Below are positions 35,245-45,573 of a stretch of 64,000 nt of DNA, piece after piece; within the stretch, counting starts at the first letter, position 1; each line of letters begins with the position of its first letter. The stretch spans positions 47,043,102-47,107,101 of the forward strand of contig JASEVX010000001.1 of the NCBI GenBank assembly GCA_031761405.1, read 5' to 3'. The notes under the pieces are model-generated. The model made no database searches. It was given only the letters and a program-made list of their open reading frames with translations, and had not been told where the DNA came from. The position numbers and the translations under genes are program-made. Source of the stretch: Serripes groenlandicus (taxonomy: Eukaryota; Mollusca; Bivalvia; Cardiida; Cardiidae).

Positions 35245-35595
35245 ACGAATTTAAACGCACAAGCATCCGGCGACTTTCGGAAACAATGTGACGAATAAAA
35301 CGTGCTCAGAATTAGCATTATCTCCTTTTTCAACAATGTTTTCAACTTTATTCAATATCTGCACTTTCATCCAAATGGATTTTCCTTATTTGTTTCTGTT
35401 GATTTATTGAAAAATTGGAAAAGGTCAACCATTTTTTCTCATTCGCGTTTAATCTTGCAGCCTTTAATAATGTTTCAGGGGGATTTTTACTGTAGTTATT
35501 TCTTTCGTTTTGAGGATACAAAATGATTTGACAGATGTGGAATTCTGAGTTATCACTTGTTGCGGTAGAATACACTCTTTTCAACCCTACATTAC
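35245..35595. mobile_element. MITE family B, very degenerate
   Basis: Only 'gcgactttcggaaacaatgt', 'tctcctttttcaacaatgtt' and a late 'tttcaaccct' recall family B. Low confidence. Confidence 0.35.
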
Positions 35596-35958
35596 AAAAA
35601 AGACCTTGACGATTTTACTTCGGCATTTTAACCATCACTTCACAAATGAACACTCTGAGGTTCGGTATGCAAAGTGATTTCCATCTTAATGTTAACCTTA
35701 TGCATTAAACAATCTACAAAAACAGATTCGTTAGTAGACAAGGAAACGATTTTATACACGTTTTCCGACAATCGGTAGTGGATAATAAAAATATTCTCCG
35801 TAGATGAACTCAGAATAGCTTCTCAACAGCTGCTGCCCGGCAAAAAATATACGACACTCATACTGCATGAGAAATTTGAATGTTTTATTCAGCTGTTCTG
35901 GTTATTTTTTACTAGTTTTCTTGTACTGACTTCTTTACTTTAAGAGAGAGAGAGATAG
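35596..35958. other. Unrecognised sequence with short AG microsatellite
   Basis: An 'agagagagag' stretch lies near 35943-35955. Nothing else was recognised. Confidence 0.4.
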
Positions 35959-36222
35959 AGTCCTCCTCGGCTGCGGGTGGTCGGGTGGTCGGGTGGTCGG
36001 GTGTTTGGTATCCGGCCCGGTCATGCCAAACACATTAAACAAACGGTATAATGGATTTCCTGCATTGGCGCTCATGATTGTAGCATTACGACTGACTAGC
36101 TGCTGTCAGGATAAATGGAACCGTTATTTGTTGTACTAGAAATGTACGCTGGAAACACGGTGATGTAACTGAAATAAGTTTCAAAGCGGCCTAAAGCTCC
36201 ATGCAAACAAACAAACCAACAA
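35959..36222 (+). mobile_element. SINE, subfamily with 'tccggcccggtcatgcc' head; contains G-quadruplex motif
   Basis: The middle and 3' body match the copy at 25445: 'tccggcccggtcatgccaaa', 'gtgatgtaactgaaataag', 'aaagcggcctaaagctcc', then an 'aaacaaacaaacc' tail. In the head, four GGG runs spaced by TGGTC occupy 35975-36001. Confidence 0.75.
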
Positions 36223-36317
36223 AACCTTAGTTTAAACCTCATTAATACAAACATACTTCAAGCTTACTGTGTTCATTGCATGAACATATATCGACGTCTA
36301 TTTGAGTGGAGGTCACA

Positions 36318-36433
36318 TCCTGTCCCAGACTAAAGTGGAAAACATTGTGGCAAAAGGAGAAATTGCACGTTTTGTGCAATTTCTTCTTTTGTCACTATGT
36401 TTTCAAAAAGCCGTCTGCAGCAAAATCTAAACG
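36318..36433. mobile_element. MITE family B, core fragment
   Basis: It contains the family B core hairpin 'gagaaattgcacg' and 'gtgcaatttcttc', 'tgtcactatgttttcaaaa' and 'gccgtctgcagcaaaa'. Both termini are lost. Confidence 0.75.
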
Positions 36434-37135
36434 CGTGCGTATGCTCGCCTTTGTTATCATCTTTATATAGGCAACCACTCGGCGTTTTACTTGACGTATG
36501 ATCATTATTCAATTTACTGATAACTGATTCCAGATATCAAAGTTACCAATTCCCTGAAGGAGAAATTCGAAGAAATGTCAAACGTCAATTCCGCTCATCG
36601 TTTATTTGGAATCTAGAGATCTTTTATATACATTGGTTTCGTAAAAATGTACTTCCTTGCAACGTGTTCAAATGCCCATCTACCTTAATTACATTCCCGT
36701 TCAACGGATGAATTCGAAAGAAACGATTGTTCGTGAAAACTGCGTCGTAATGTGCTAATATTTTATTTAATTAATCACTTGCTTAATGTTTTTTTTTTCC
36801 ACGAAACATTTAGTTCTGATAACCATGTATACAACTGAAATACTGTTGAAAATGACGTGAAATGTTCCCAATTCTCAAAGCTTTTCAAACATGACAAATC
36901 CAACAGGGACCTTCGTGAAGGGTGAAGGTCGTTATGAGAGCAGAAATATTGAACTGCCCATTAGGACGCATGTGCCCTGTCTCAAAATTATCATGAAGTA
37001 ATGTAAAACGAAGGAATTCTCTCACGTTATTATTGACCTTCATTAGCGTAACTCAGTTGCTATTAGTAACGCAGAGACGGGAAATGTCTACAAAACGATA
37101 AGTGGGTCTCGGTCAATAGTTTTGTTCATTTTAAT
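36434..37135. other. Unrecognised sequence
   Basis: Nothing was recognised. Confidence 0.4.
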
Positions 37136-37391
37136 ACGAGCCGTCCCGCCAGAAAACCACTATTGTAGACTCTGCGTAAAGTATGGACCCCGGATCAGCA
37201 TAAGCATGTCGCGCAGGATAACACTTTTCGCTTCCTGTGGATTTTCTTTTTCAGGAATCATTACTCTATACCTCTATCCCCTGAGACGGGATATGTCGGC
37301 CCGGATTAGAATGCATGGACTGCGCGGGCTGATCTGGTTCGATACATTACGCAGAGACCATAACGTTGGGTTTCTCGTGGAACGACTCATA
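37136..37391. mobile_element. MITE family A, full copy
   Basis: The left end is 'gagccgtcccgccagaaaac', the right end 'ggtttctcgtggaacgactc'. The interior is typical, with a short deletion before 'aacacttttcgcttcctgtg'. Confidence 0.88.
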
Positions 37392-37665
37392 TTGGGATTG
37401 CGATGTAATTAGACCCAATTAAGTATCATTTCAGCGCGGTTGAAGTGAATTAAACATTCGTTACAGTTCATTCTAAGCGTATCTTACATCATTATAAGAT
37501 AATTAGTGTCATAGTTGCGTAATAATTTGAGCGATACTCCATAACAACCTGCATGCACTCTGTATAAATCTGGGTCAACTTGCGAAAAAGTTTAATCTTT
37601 ATCTGAAATTTTCATTTAGCAGAGCCCATACATGCGAAAAACTACAATTTGGCATTTCAAGGGCT

Positions 37666-37908
37666 TGGCGTGAAACGGTTGTAACTAAAAACCTATTTTG
37701 AAAACCCTGGTTTAGGGGCAATTTTGACCCCTTGGTAAACAATGCAAATTTAAGTGCCATTGCTCAGAACGAGCAATGGCACCTAAATTTCCATTGTTTT
37801 ACCAAGAAAAATGATTTAACGATTATAGAGACTTTATGGCGAGGTGATTAACCTTGGTAAAGAAATACTTATTTTAGTTACAACCGTTTCACGCCAAGCC
37901 CTCGATTT
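37666..37908. mobile_element. MITE family C, copy 2
   Basis: It has the same ends as copy 1 ('gcttggcgtgaaacggttgt' and 'caaccgtttcacgccaagc'). The centre is an extra palindrome, 'agtgccattgctcag' against 'gagcaatggcacct'. Confidence 0.9.
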
Positions 37909-37925
37909 GTTAATAGTGTATGTAT

Positions 37926-38112
37926 AGTTGATTGATTGATTGATTGGGGTTTAACGCCGTTTTCAACAATTTCTCAGTGATATCACGGCGGCCAGTTCAC
38001 CTATTCATGCATTTCCTGGTTTTCTCACAGCAGTACTCCACACAACAATCTTCCCAAGCAACTGGCTGCTTTTCCACATAGACTTAGCCCATTGGTGGAA
38101 GACGAATGACGC
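37926..38112 (-). mobile_element. SINE with (ATTG)n tail, head missing
   Basis: The minus-strand 3' end is an ATTG run (37929-37946). The body has 'ggggtttaacgccgttttca', 'tcacggcggccagttcacct' and 'actggctgcttttccacat'. The tRNA-like head is not found. Confidence 0.75.
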
Positions 38113-38309
38113 TGTATGTATAGACCAACCTGGAAACATGTAGTTTTACTGTATATACAAACACTGATGTTAAAGGTAATATAAAAGTCTGAGAGAATCG
38201 CCTCAGTGGGCATACAAAAGCCACCATAAATGGTAGAAGTGGATTAGTCGGTCAGATAAATGGACTGGTGTGGCTGACAACATACCCATGAAACAAAATG
38301 ATATAACTA

Positions 38310-38541
38310 TTAACCCTTTCCCTCATATAGACGCTTTCTGACGCCTCTGCAGCAGACGGCGTTTTGAAAACATTGTGACAAAAGAAGAAATTGCACAAAA
38401 CGTACAATTTCTCCTTTTTCCACAATGTTTTCCCCTTTTTGTTATAGGTTATCCATTCAATTATGGAGATTTTCTATGTTTTGACAAAATACGTTCAAAG
38501 TCGTCTGCTGCAGAATTGTCATATGTTTGGAAAGTGTTAAA
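38310..38541. mobile_element. MITE family B, full copy
   Basis: It starts 'ttaaccctttccctcatata' and ends 'ggaaagtgttaa'. Internal hairpin 'gaaattgcacaaaacgtaca'. Near identical to 46124-46351 and 62790-63027 over most of its length. Confidence 0.9.
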
Positions 38542-38590
38542 GGCGGGGTGCAACATCATACACGAACACAAACATTACAAAATAAACAGG

Positions 38591-38595
<5 letters not shown>

Positions 38596-38627
<32 letters not shown>

Positions 38628-38712
38628 TTTTCTGACCCTGGCATATCCGAGGTCAATCATATTTTGAGGAAATTAACCAAATATGACCTTTGATAAACCA
38701 GGGTCAGAAATG
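38596..38712. repeat. Poly-G tract (29 G) next to a short hairpin
   Basis: A run of 29 G at 38596-38624 adjoins an inverted repeat with arms 'ttctgaccctgg' and 'ccagggtcagaa', and inner 'aaggtcatattt'-like arms, ending near 38710. The true G-run length may be unreliable in any assembly. Confidence 0.8.
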
Positions 38713-38870
38713 TACTTCTAGAAGTAGATGTAAATTGACAGAACTTATCACAGATGTAGCTATAAAATAGCGATGGGGTCTTAACCTCCATTTCTGTTTA
38801 CGAACTATTAGATATCGACGTGATATTTTGTTCTTGGCTTTCAATCTGTGGGTGAATGACTCTTGTGTCA

Positions 38871-39076
38871 TTAAACCCTTTCCGACAAATAACACATCTG
38901 CAGCAGACGACTTTGAAAACATTGTCTCAAAATTATGAAAAATTATTCGGTGAATTTAAAAATCATTGTAGCGAAAGGAGAAGCTATTCATTATGGGCTA
39001 TTTCTCCTTTTGTCACAATGTTTTTAAAAACGTCTGCTGCATAGGCAGAAAGCGTATGCATGTGGGAAAGGTTAAA
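38871..39076. mobile_element. MITE family B, full copy, other orientation
   Basis: It starts 'ttaaaccctttccgacaaat' with 'catctgcagcagacgacttt' and ends 'atgtgggaaaggttaaa'. Confidence 0.85.
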
Positions 39077-39096
39077 CTGGTCAGTGTTTTTATATA

Positions 39097-39419
39097 AGAC
39101 GTTCTACGAGAAAACCAACATTATTGACTCTGCGTAATGTATCGATCCGAATCAGCCTGCGCAGTCTGCGCAGTCTAATCGCGGCCGACACATTCCACCA
39201 GAGAAGGCGAAAAAAAAATGTCTGTCCGGCTTAGCCCGCGCGGCATACTTAGACTGATGCGGGTCGATACTTTACGCAGAGTCCACAATGTTGGTTTTAT
39301 CGCGGTTGCGGCGATAGACATCTGCGTAATGTATCGACCAGATCAGCCTGCGCTGTCCGCGCAGACTGATCCGGCCGACACATTCCGTCTTAGGGGGTTT
39401 TCTCGTGGAACGGCTCATA
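39097..39419. mobile_element. MITE family A, chimeric copy
   Basis: A complete reversed family A sequence runs to 'ccacaatgttggttttatcg', then a second partial family A starts at 'catctgcgtaatgtatcgac' and ends 'ttttctcgtggaacggctca'. The second part is the same segment seen at 45197-45276 and, reversed, at 48834-48898. Confidence 0.8.
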
Positions 39420-39560
39420 ACCCTCCTTTTTCAGCATGCAGTAGTGTGATCCGTTCTCTCTGGTATATTCTTTTATTCGGCCAGAAATTGTTTAATTGTC
39501 AAATGCATTCATACATGTATGCTGATGGATTGTACATCTTTTTTGCATGGTAAAATATAT

Positions 39561-39781
39561 ATGAGCCGTTCCACGAGAAAACCAACGTTATTGACTCCGC
39601 GTAAAGTATCGACCCGGATCAGCCTAAGCATGCCGCGCAGGCTAACCCGGACAGACACTTTTCGCCTTCTGTGGATTTTCTGTTTCAGTAATCATTACTT
39701 TACACCTATATCCACCTGAGACGTAATGTGTTGGCCCGGATTAGCCTGCGCGGACTGCGCAGGCTGATCTGGATCGATACA
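39561..39781. mobile_element. MITE family A, runs into scaffold gap
   Basis: The left end 'atgagccgttccacgagaaa' and interior are intact up to 'gctgatctggatcgatac', where unknown bases begin. Only about 40-50 bases of the right end would be expected inside the gap. Confidence 0.88.
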
Positions 39782-39981
39782 NNNNNNNNNNNNNNNNNNN
39801 NNNNNNNNNNNNNNNNNNNNNNNNNNNNNNNNNNNNNNNNNNNNNNNNNNNNNNNNNNNNNNNNNNNNNNNNNNNNNNNNNNNNNNNNNNNNNNNNNNNN
39901 NNNNNNNNNNNNNNNNNNNNNNNNNNNNNNNNNNNNNNNNNNNNNNNNNNNNNNNNNNNNNNNNNNNNNNNNNNNNNNNNN
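39782..39981. other. Assembly gap (200 N)
   Basis: Exactly 200 N, which suggests a fixed-size scaffolding gap rather than a measured distance. Confidence 0.99.
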
Positions 39982-40057
39982 TGTTAATAAACGGAAGACA
40001 GTATAACATGAGGTCGTGTAGCGAGTTGAAGCTAGTTTCTTCATCGTTTGTATACCA

Positions 40058-40265
40058 TTTAACCCTTTCCCACATGCAACAACTCTGCAGCAGACGACTT
40101 TGAAAACATACCCGAACATATTTGGAAACTCCCTTCAAATGAAAGTACAATACTTGAATAGAGTTTAAAACATGGTGACACAAGGAGAAATTGCTCATTT
40201 TGAGCAATTACTTCTCTTGTCTCATTGTTTTCAAAAGCCTTCTACTGCAGAGGCAAAATAACGCG
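40058..40265. mobile_element. MITE family B, full copy
   Basis: It starts 'ttaaccctttcccacatgca' and has 'tctgcagcagacgactttga' and the core 'gagaaattgctcattttgag'. The right end is mutated. Confidence 0.82.
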
Positions 40266-40599
40266 TTTATATGACAAAAATGATTAAAACAACCGTATTT
40301 AAGCTGAGAGATGTAAACAAACAGACCTCCATAAAACGACGTGAATGTCTGGCCATTAAGGCACCCCAGATGAATGTATTGGTACTCGATGACTTGTAAA
40401 CAGTTTCTCCTGACCGGGAGTATTAGTTAAAGAGTAAATCACTATGAAAAGCACCATGATTTATTAAAATGGTCAGTCGCATAACATAAAGAAACAATAT
40501 TTTGTTCAAACGGTTATGAATACTAATTATAGGTTTTTAATCTAACAGCCACCACCCTTTTCTTATTTAGCTATTTCTAGATACAACTGCTGTCCTTCT
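40266..40599. other. Unrecognised sequence
   Basis: Nothing was recognised. Confidence 0.4.
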
Positions 40600-40815
40600 T
40601 CAACCCTTTCCCCCCCAAAAAAAAATGTCCAGCAGACGACTCTGAAAATAAGGAAAATATCTATATATTACTGTTTTATCATTGCATATAAATTAAATCC
40701 TTGTGTCGACAGGAGAAATTCATCATCATGAGCAATTTCACCTTTTATCAGAATGTTTTCCAAAGTCTTCTGCTGCAAATGCGTCAAAATGTGTCATCGT
40801 ATGTAAAAGGGATGC
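40600..40815. mobile_element. MITE family B copy
   Basis: It starts 'tcaaccctttcccccc' and carries 'tccagcagacgactctgaaa', 'aggagaaattcatcatcatg' and 'gtcttctgctgcaaatgcgt'. Confidence 0.75.
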
Positions 40816-41200
40816 ATTGAGTTGCAAAGAAGAATTCAGGGGGTAAGAGACAACAATCTCGCTGCACTTGATGATCTATCACATTGGGCATTTTGTCTCC
40901 AATAAAATACGGTTTTCGTAAACAATATCTAAGAGACAAACGAGAAACTCACTGTAGGATGCTTGTCCATAACTATTGTCATACAATATTGGAACAGATA
41001 TTTGCGACACGTTAGAGATTACCATATTATGAACCATCCATAAGAAAAGCTACAAGTTGGCATTTCCGAAAAGTGTACATTTAGGTCGGCCGATACAGCT
41101 GCTCCGTCAGCTGCTCCTGAATTGACAAATATATTCTAACACGCGTGTGTAAGTAATGGGATATTTGAACAGTGTAGGTCTTGACCAGACTTTCCCTTTC
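40816..41200. other. Unrecognised sequence
   Basis: Nothing was recognised. Confidence 0.35.
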
Positions 41201-41400
41201 CAGGATTCGTCCAGATGGACTAATCTGTAATCGCCAGGTTGCATTGTCCAGGATTGGTCTGGATTAACCGAGCTGTATTGACCAGGTTGCATTGGCCATG
41301 TGTTGTATGGATTGACCGAGATGTATTGTCCAGGTTTAGTCTCGATTGACATGGTTGTACTGGCCAGGTTTAGTCTGTATTATCCATGTTACGTTGACCG
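41201..41400 (-). repeat. Degenerate 34/48-bp tandem repeat with short open frame
   Basis: The start 'ccagg' with 'ttagtct' or 'attggtct' recurs at 41201, 41248, 41330 and 41364, in steps of 34 and 48 bp. On the minus strand an ATG-started frame of 81 codons (41107-41352) carries three 16-residue repeats of the type PGQY-x-S-V-N-P-D-x-S-W. No known family is recognised. It is more likely repeat-derived than a real gene. Confidence 0.65.
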
Positions 41401-41747
41401 AATTTTCCCTTTAAAAGGTCGCGAATGGCTTAGTTTGTAGCCATATTAGTACTATCAAACAGATTTATTGATTGTTTTTGTTATAAGTACCGATCTAACA
41501 GGAGAATGATATTATCTGTATGGGCCGTTTCACGACAGAATTAGATCCTATAACTGAAAATAAAACATCGTCATTAAAGACAGCATTTGCCCGTCGTAAC
41601 TGCATGTTTTACACGTGCAGGGTGGAGTCTGACTTAAAATAAAGCTCTGACATTCAAAGCGCCATTTGTTCCAATAGGTGAGAGTGGTCCGCGTCTAAAA
41701 ACCACTGATGTGATACAAATATACCCTCTTGAAACATTTGGTGACAT

Positions 41748-41908
41748 TAACTCTTTACATAAATATGCAACATTTGACCGTGAAAACATTTCAGCAAAAC
41801 TATGATACAAATCTACCAAGGAAAGTGTATGATGATTAAATAGAGCTTTGAACATAATGAGTATTTTCTTCTTTTGTCACTATGTTTTGTTTAAGTCGTC
41901 TGATGCAT
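41748..41908. mobile_element. MITE family B, degenerate copy
   Basis: It contains 'ttaactctttacataaatat', 'cttcttttgtcactatgttt' and 'gtcgtctgatgcataa'. A family A copy follows immediately. Confidence 0.6.
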
Positions 41909-41910
41909 AA

Positions 41911-42174
41911 ATGAGCCGTCCCACGAGAAAACCAACATTGTGGACTCTGCGTAGAGTATCGACCCGGATCAGCCTAAGCGTGCCGCGCAGGCTAACCCGG
42001 ACAGACACTTTTCGCCACCTGTGGATTTTCTGTTTCAGAAATCATTACTCTATACCTTTATCCCCTGAGATGGATTGTGTCGGCTCGGATTAGCCTGCGC
42101 GAACTGCGCAGGCTGATCTGGGTCGATACATTACGCAGAGGCCATAATGTTGGTTTTCTGGTGCGACGGCTCAA
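41911..42174. mobile_element. MITE family A, full copy
   Basis: Left end 'atgagccgtcccacgagaaa', right end 'gttttctggtgcgacggctc'. The interior holds 'gactctgcgtagagtatcga', 'acagacacttttcgccacct' and 'ctgcgcaggctgatctgggt'. Used here as the reference orientation. Confidence 0.92.
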
Positions 42175-42570
42175 ATGCCAATTAGAGTCTGCATGAAATG
42201 GCTTACTGGATTACTGAAATAGTTTGCTGTTGAGGACGTCTAATTGCCAAAGCATACATTATCCAGTGACGGATAAGGATGAAATAACCACAGTGATCAA
42301 CGTTGTGTTGAAAGGTTTTCGTTCCACTAAACTGTTCAAGATAAGTTTAAATTCCGATTTTCTACTACCATGGACAATCTTTAAATAATTGTTTAACTTA
42401 AATTGATACTATACTCGTATGTCATTTAAAACTATTGCGAAATTCAACTCTAATGCTTTTGTGATCAGTGTAGAACTGCATCGGCCTTCGCTTCCCTCCA
42501 ATGAGTCATACATCTGATAGCATTGATGTTCGGTCATTTTACCGGTGTAATTTTTTACCGTTCAAATGCA
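42175..42570. other. Unrecognised sequence
   Basis: Nothing was recognised. Confidence 0.4.
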
Positions 42571-42829
42571 TATGAGCCGTCCCGCGAGAAAACCAACATT
42601 GTGGACTCTGCGGTAAGTATCGACCCGGATCAGCCTAAGTATGTCGTGCAGGCTAACCCGGACAGACACTTTTCGCCATCTGTGGATTTTGTTTTAGGAA
42701 TCATTACTCTATAGCTTTAGCTCCCTGAGACGGAATGTACCGTTCCGGATAAGCCTGCGCGAACTGCACAGGCTGATCTGGATCGATACATTACGCATTA
42801 TGTTGGTTTTCTTGCGGAACGGCTCATAA
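42571..42829. mobile_element. MITE family A, full copy
   Basis: Left end 'tatgagccgtcccgcgagaa', right end 'ggttttcttgcggaacggct'. Same orientation as 41911, with small deletions near 42690 and 42797. Confidence 0.92.
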
Positions 42830-43000
42830 TATAATATTATAATATTTTGTGTCAGTTTCATGAAATGTAAAATAGTATCATTGGTATCTATTGTTTAACA
42901 TGACAATCTTTCACCGGAGACACATTTTAAACATGCATCATTTAATACATAAGCGACAGCGGTTTAATTTTAGGACATGCTTTGGAGACAACATGCATGT
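42830..43000. other. Short unrecognised spacer
   Basis: AT-rich sequence between a MITE and a satellite. Confidence 0.4.
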
Positions 43001-43989
43001 ACATATGATATGCGCGTGTGTTAATGAGAGCATATTTACATCACCATGTATGTATATTTGATATGCGCGTGCGTTAAAGGGAGCATATTTACATCACCAT
43101 GTATGTATATTCGATATGCGCGTGTGTTAATGGGAGCATATTTACATCACCATGTATGTATATTTGATATGCGCGTGTGTTAATGGGAGCATATCACCAT
43201 GTATGTATATTTGATATGCGCGTGCGTTAGTGGGAGCAAATTTTCATCACCATGTATGTATATTCGATATGCGCGTGTGTTAATGGGAGCATATTTACAT
43301 CACCATGTATGTATATTTGAAATGCACGTGTGTTAATGGGAGCATATTTACATCACTATGTATGTATATTTGATATGCGCGTGTGTTAATGGGAGCGTAT
43401 TTAAATCATCATGTATGTATATTTGATATGCGCGTGTGTTGATGGGAGCATAGTTACATCACCATGTATGTATATTTGATATGCGCGTGTGTAAATGGGA
43501 GCATATTTACATCACCATGTATGTTTATTTGATATGCGCGTGTGTTAATGGGAGCATATTTAAATCACCATGTATGTATATTTGATATGCGCGTGTGTTA
43601 ATGGGAGCATATTTACATCACCATGTATGTATATTTGATATGCGCGTGTGTTAATGGGAGCACATCACTATGTATGTATATTTGATATACGCGTGCGTTA
43701 GTTGGAGCAAATTTACATCACCATGTATGTATATTCGATATGCACGTGTGTTAATGGGAGCATATTTACATCACCATGTATGCATATTTGATATGCGCGT
43801 GTGTAAATGGGAGCTTATTTACATCACCGTGTATGTATATTTGAAATGCACGTGTGTTAATGGGAGCATATTTACATCACCATGTATGTATATTTGATAT
43901 GCGCGTGTTTTGATGGGAGCATATTTACATCACCATGTATGTATATTTGATATGCGCGTGTGTTGATGGGAGCATATTTACATCATCAT
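43001..43989. repeat. 53-bp satellite, about 19 units
   Basis: The unit 'catcaccatgtatgtatatt' plus 'tgatatgcgcgtgtgttaat' plus 'gggagcatattta' has period 53. Two units (near 43190 and 43660) lack the 10 bases around 'atttacatca'. Open frames across units only reflect the repeat. Confidence 0.95.
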
Positions 43990-44425
43990 GTCAGATACAG
44001 TACAAGTTTCACTTAGGTCAGATACAGTACAAGTTTCATTTAGGTCAGATACAGTACAAGTTTCACTTAGGTCAGATACAGTACAAGTTTCATTTAGGTC
44101 AGATACAGTCTAAGTTTCAATTATGTCAGATACAGTACAAGTTTGTTTCATTAATGTAAGATACAGTACAAGTTTCAATTAGGTCAGATACAGTACAAGT
44201 TTCACTTAGGTCAGATACAGTAAAAGTTTCATTTAGGTCAGATACAGTCTAAGTTTCAATTATGTCAGATACAGTACAAGTTTGTTTCATTAAGGTAAGA
44301 TACAGTACAAGTTTCAATTAGGTCAGATACAGTACAAGTTTCACTTAGGTCAGATACAGTACAAGTTTCATTTAGGTCAGATACAGTACAAGTTTCACTT
44401 AGGTCAGATACAGTACAAGTTCCTT
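43990..44425. repeat. 27-bp satellite, about 16 units
   Basis: The unit 'gtcagatacagtacaagttt' plus 'cacttag' has period 27. A larger block with 'cagtctaag' and 'gtttgtttcatta' recurs at 44106 and 44245 (139 bp). It begins exactly where the 53-bp satellite stops. Confidence 0.95.
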
Positions 44426-44928
44426 TAAAATATCCCTTTATGGACGTTTAGTAACCAGCTTTTAAATCAACTTCCTAAGTTTATCATGCGCAAAGACAAT
44501 GCTCGAAATGACATATTACCATACTAAGACAATTCTACAGAAAACCCTGTGCTGTATCTATAGACTGTATTTTGTTTACGATCTCTATTAAATCAATGTA
44601 GCGTTTACTCAGAAAGATGTCATCATATCAAAAGCTTTTAGTCAGATTACGAATAGGAATTTTATGAAATCAAACAAATGTCGACTAATGTAATCTATTT
44701 CAATTATATTTCGTGATATATGTTATTTCTTTGGATTCCAAAAAAAAAGGCAGCACTTAGTTAGAAATGATTATATTTGGCAAAGACAACATCAATGATT
44801 TGCTATCTGTAAAAGTACATGGAAAAACGTATCTGACTTGACACGACGTAAAACAAAGGCAGCAACATTTTGAATAACAGTGGCGAGACCACGTGAATGA
44901 ATAATCTGTCTATATTACCTATTTTGTA
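44426..44928. other. Unrecognised sequence
   Basis: Nothing was recognised. Confidence 0.4.
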
Positions 44929-45195
44929 TATGAACCGTCCCGCAAGAAAACCAACATTAAAGCCTCTTCGTAATGTATCGACCAAGATCAATCTGCGCAG
45001 TCCGCGGAGACTGGCCAACACATTCCGTCTCAGTGGATAGAGGTATAGAGTAATGATTACTGGTTTACTGAAACAGAATATCCACAGGAGGCGAAAAGTG
45101 TCTATCCGGGTAAGCATGCACGGCATACTTAGGCTGATCCGGTTCGATACTTTACGCAGAGTCCACAATGTTGGTTTTCCCGTGGGACGGCTCAT
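44929..45195. mobile_element. MITE family A, full copy, reverse orientation
   Basis: Left end 'tgaaccgtcccgcaagaaaa', right end 'ggttttcccgtgggacggct'. Confidence 0.9.
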
Positions 45196-45428
45196 ATCAT
45201 CTGCGTAATGTATCGACCAGATCAGCCTGCGCTGTCCGCGCAGACTGATCCGGCCGACACATTCCGTCTTAGGGGGAAATATGTATAGAGTAGTGATTCC
45301 TGAAACAGAAAATCCACAGGAGGCGAAAAGTGTCTATCCGGGTAAGCATGCGCGGCATGCTTAGGCTGATCCGGGTCGATACTTTACGCAGAGTCCACAC
45401 TACTGGTCTTTTCGCGGAACGACTCATA
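45196..45428. mobile_element. MITE family A, adjoining partial copy
   Basis: It starts at 'catctgcgtaatgtatcgac' (left terminus missing) and ends 'cttttcgcggaacgactcat'. It follows the previous copy head to tail. Confidence 0.85.
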
Positions 45429-45573
45429 TCATCAATGTCGAAGTTTCGTATAAAGATGTAGTAAATAGAGATCGACAGTTTTGCATCACGAAACAAGACT
45501 ATATCCATATTGCATCACCATTTTGTCAGTAGATTACAATGTACTTAGCCTTGGCATTCTTAATACTATAATG

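Noticed and set aside
39695..40207. 170-codon open frame across the gap
   Set aside because: It consists largely of unknown residues from the N run and is joined from MITE sequence on each side.
43670..44159. Repeat protein rich in Tyr, Cys and Gln
   Set aside because: These frames read the 53-bp and 27-bp satellites; the 27-bp part stays in frame only because 27 is a multiple of three.
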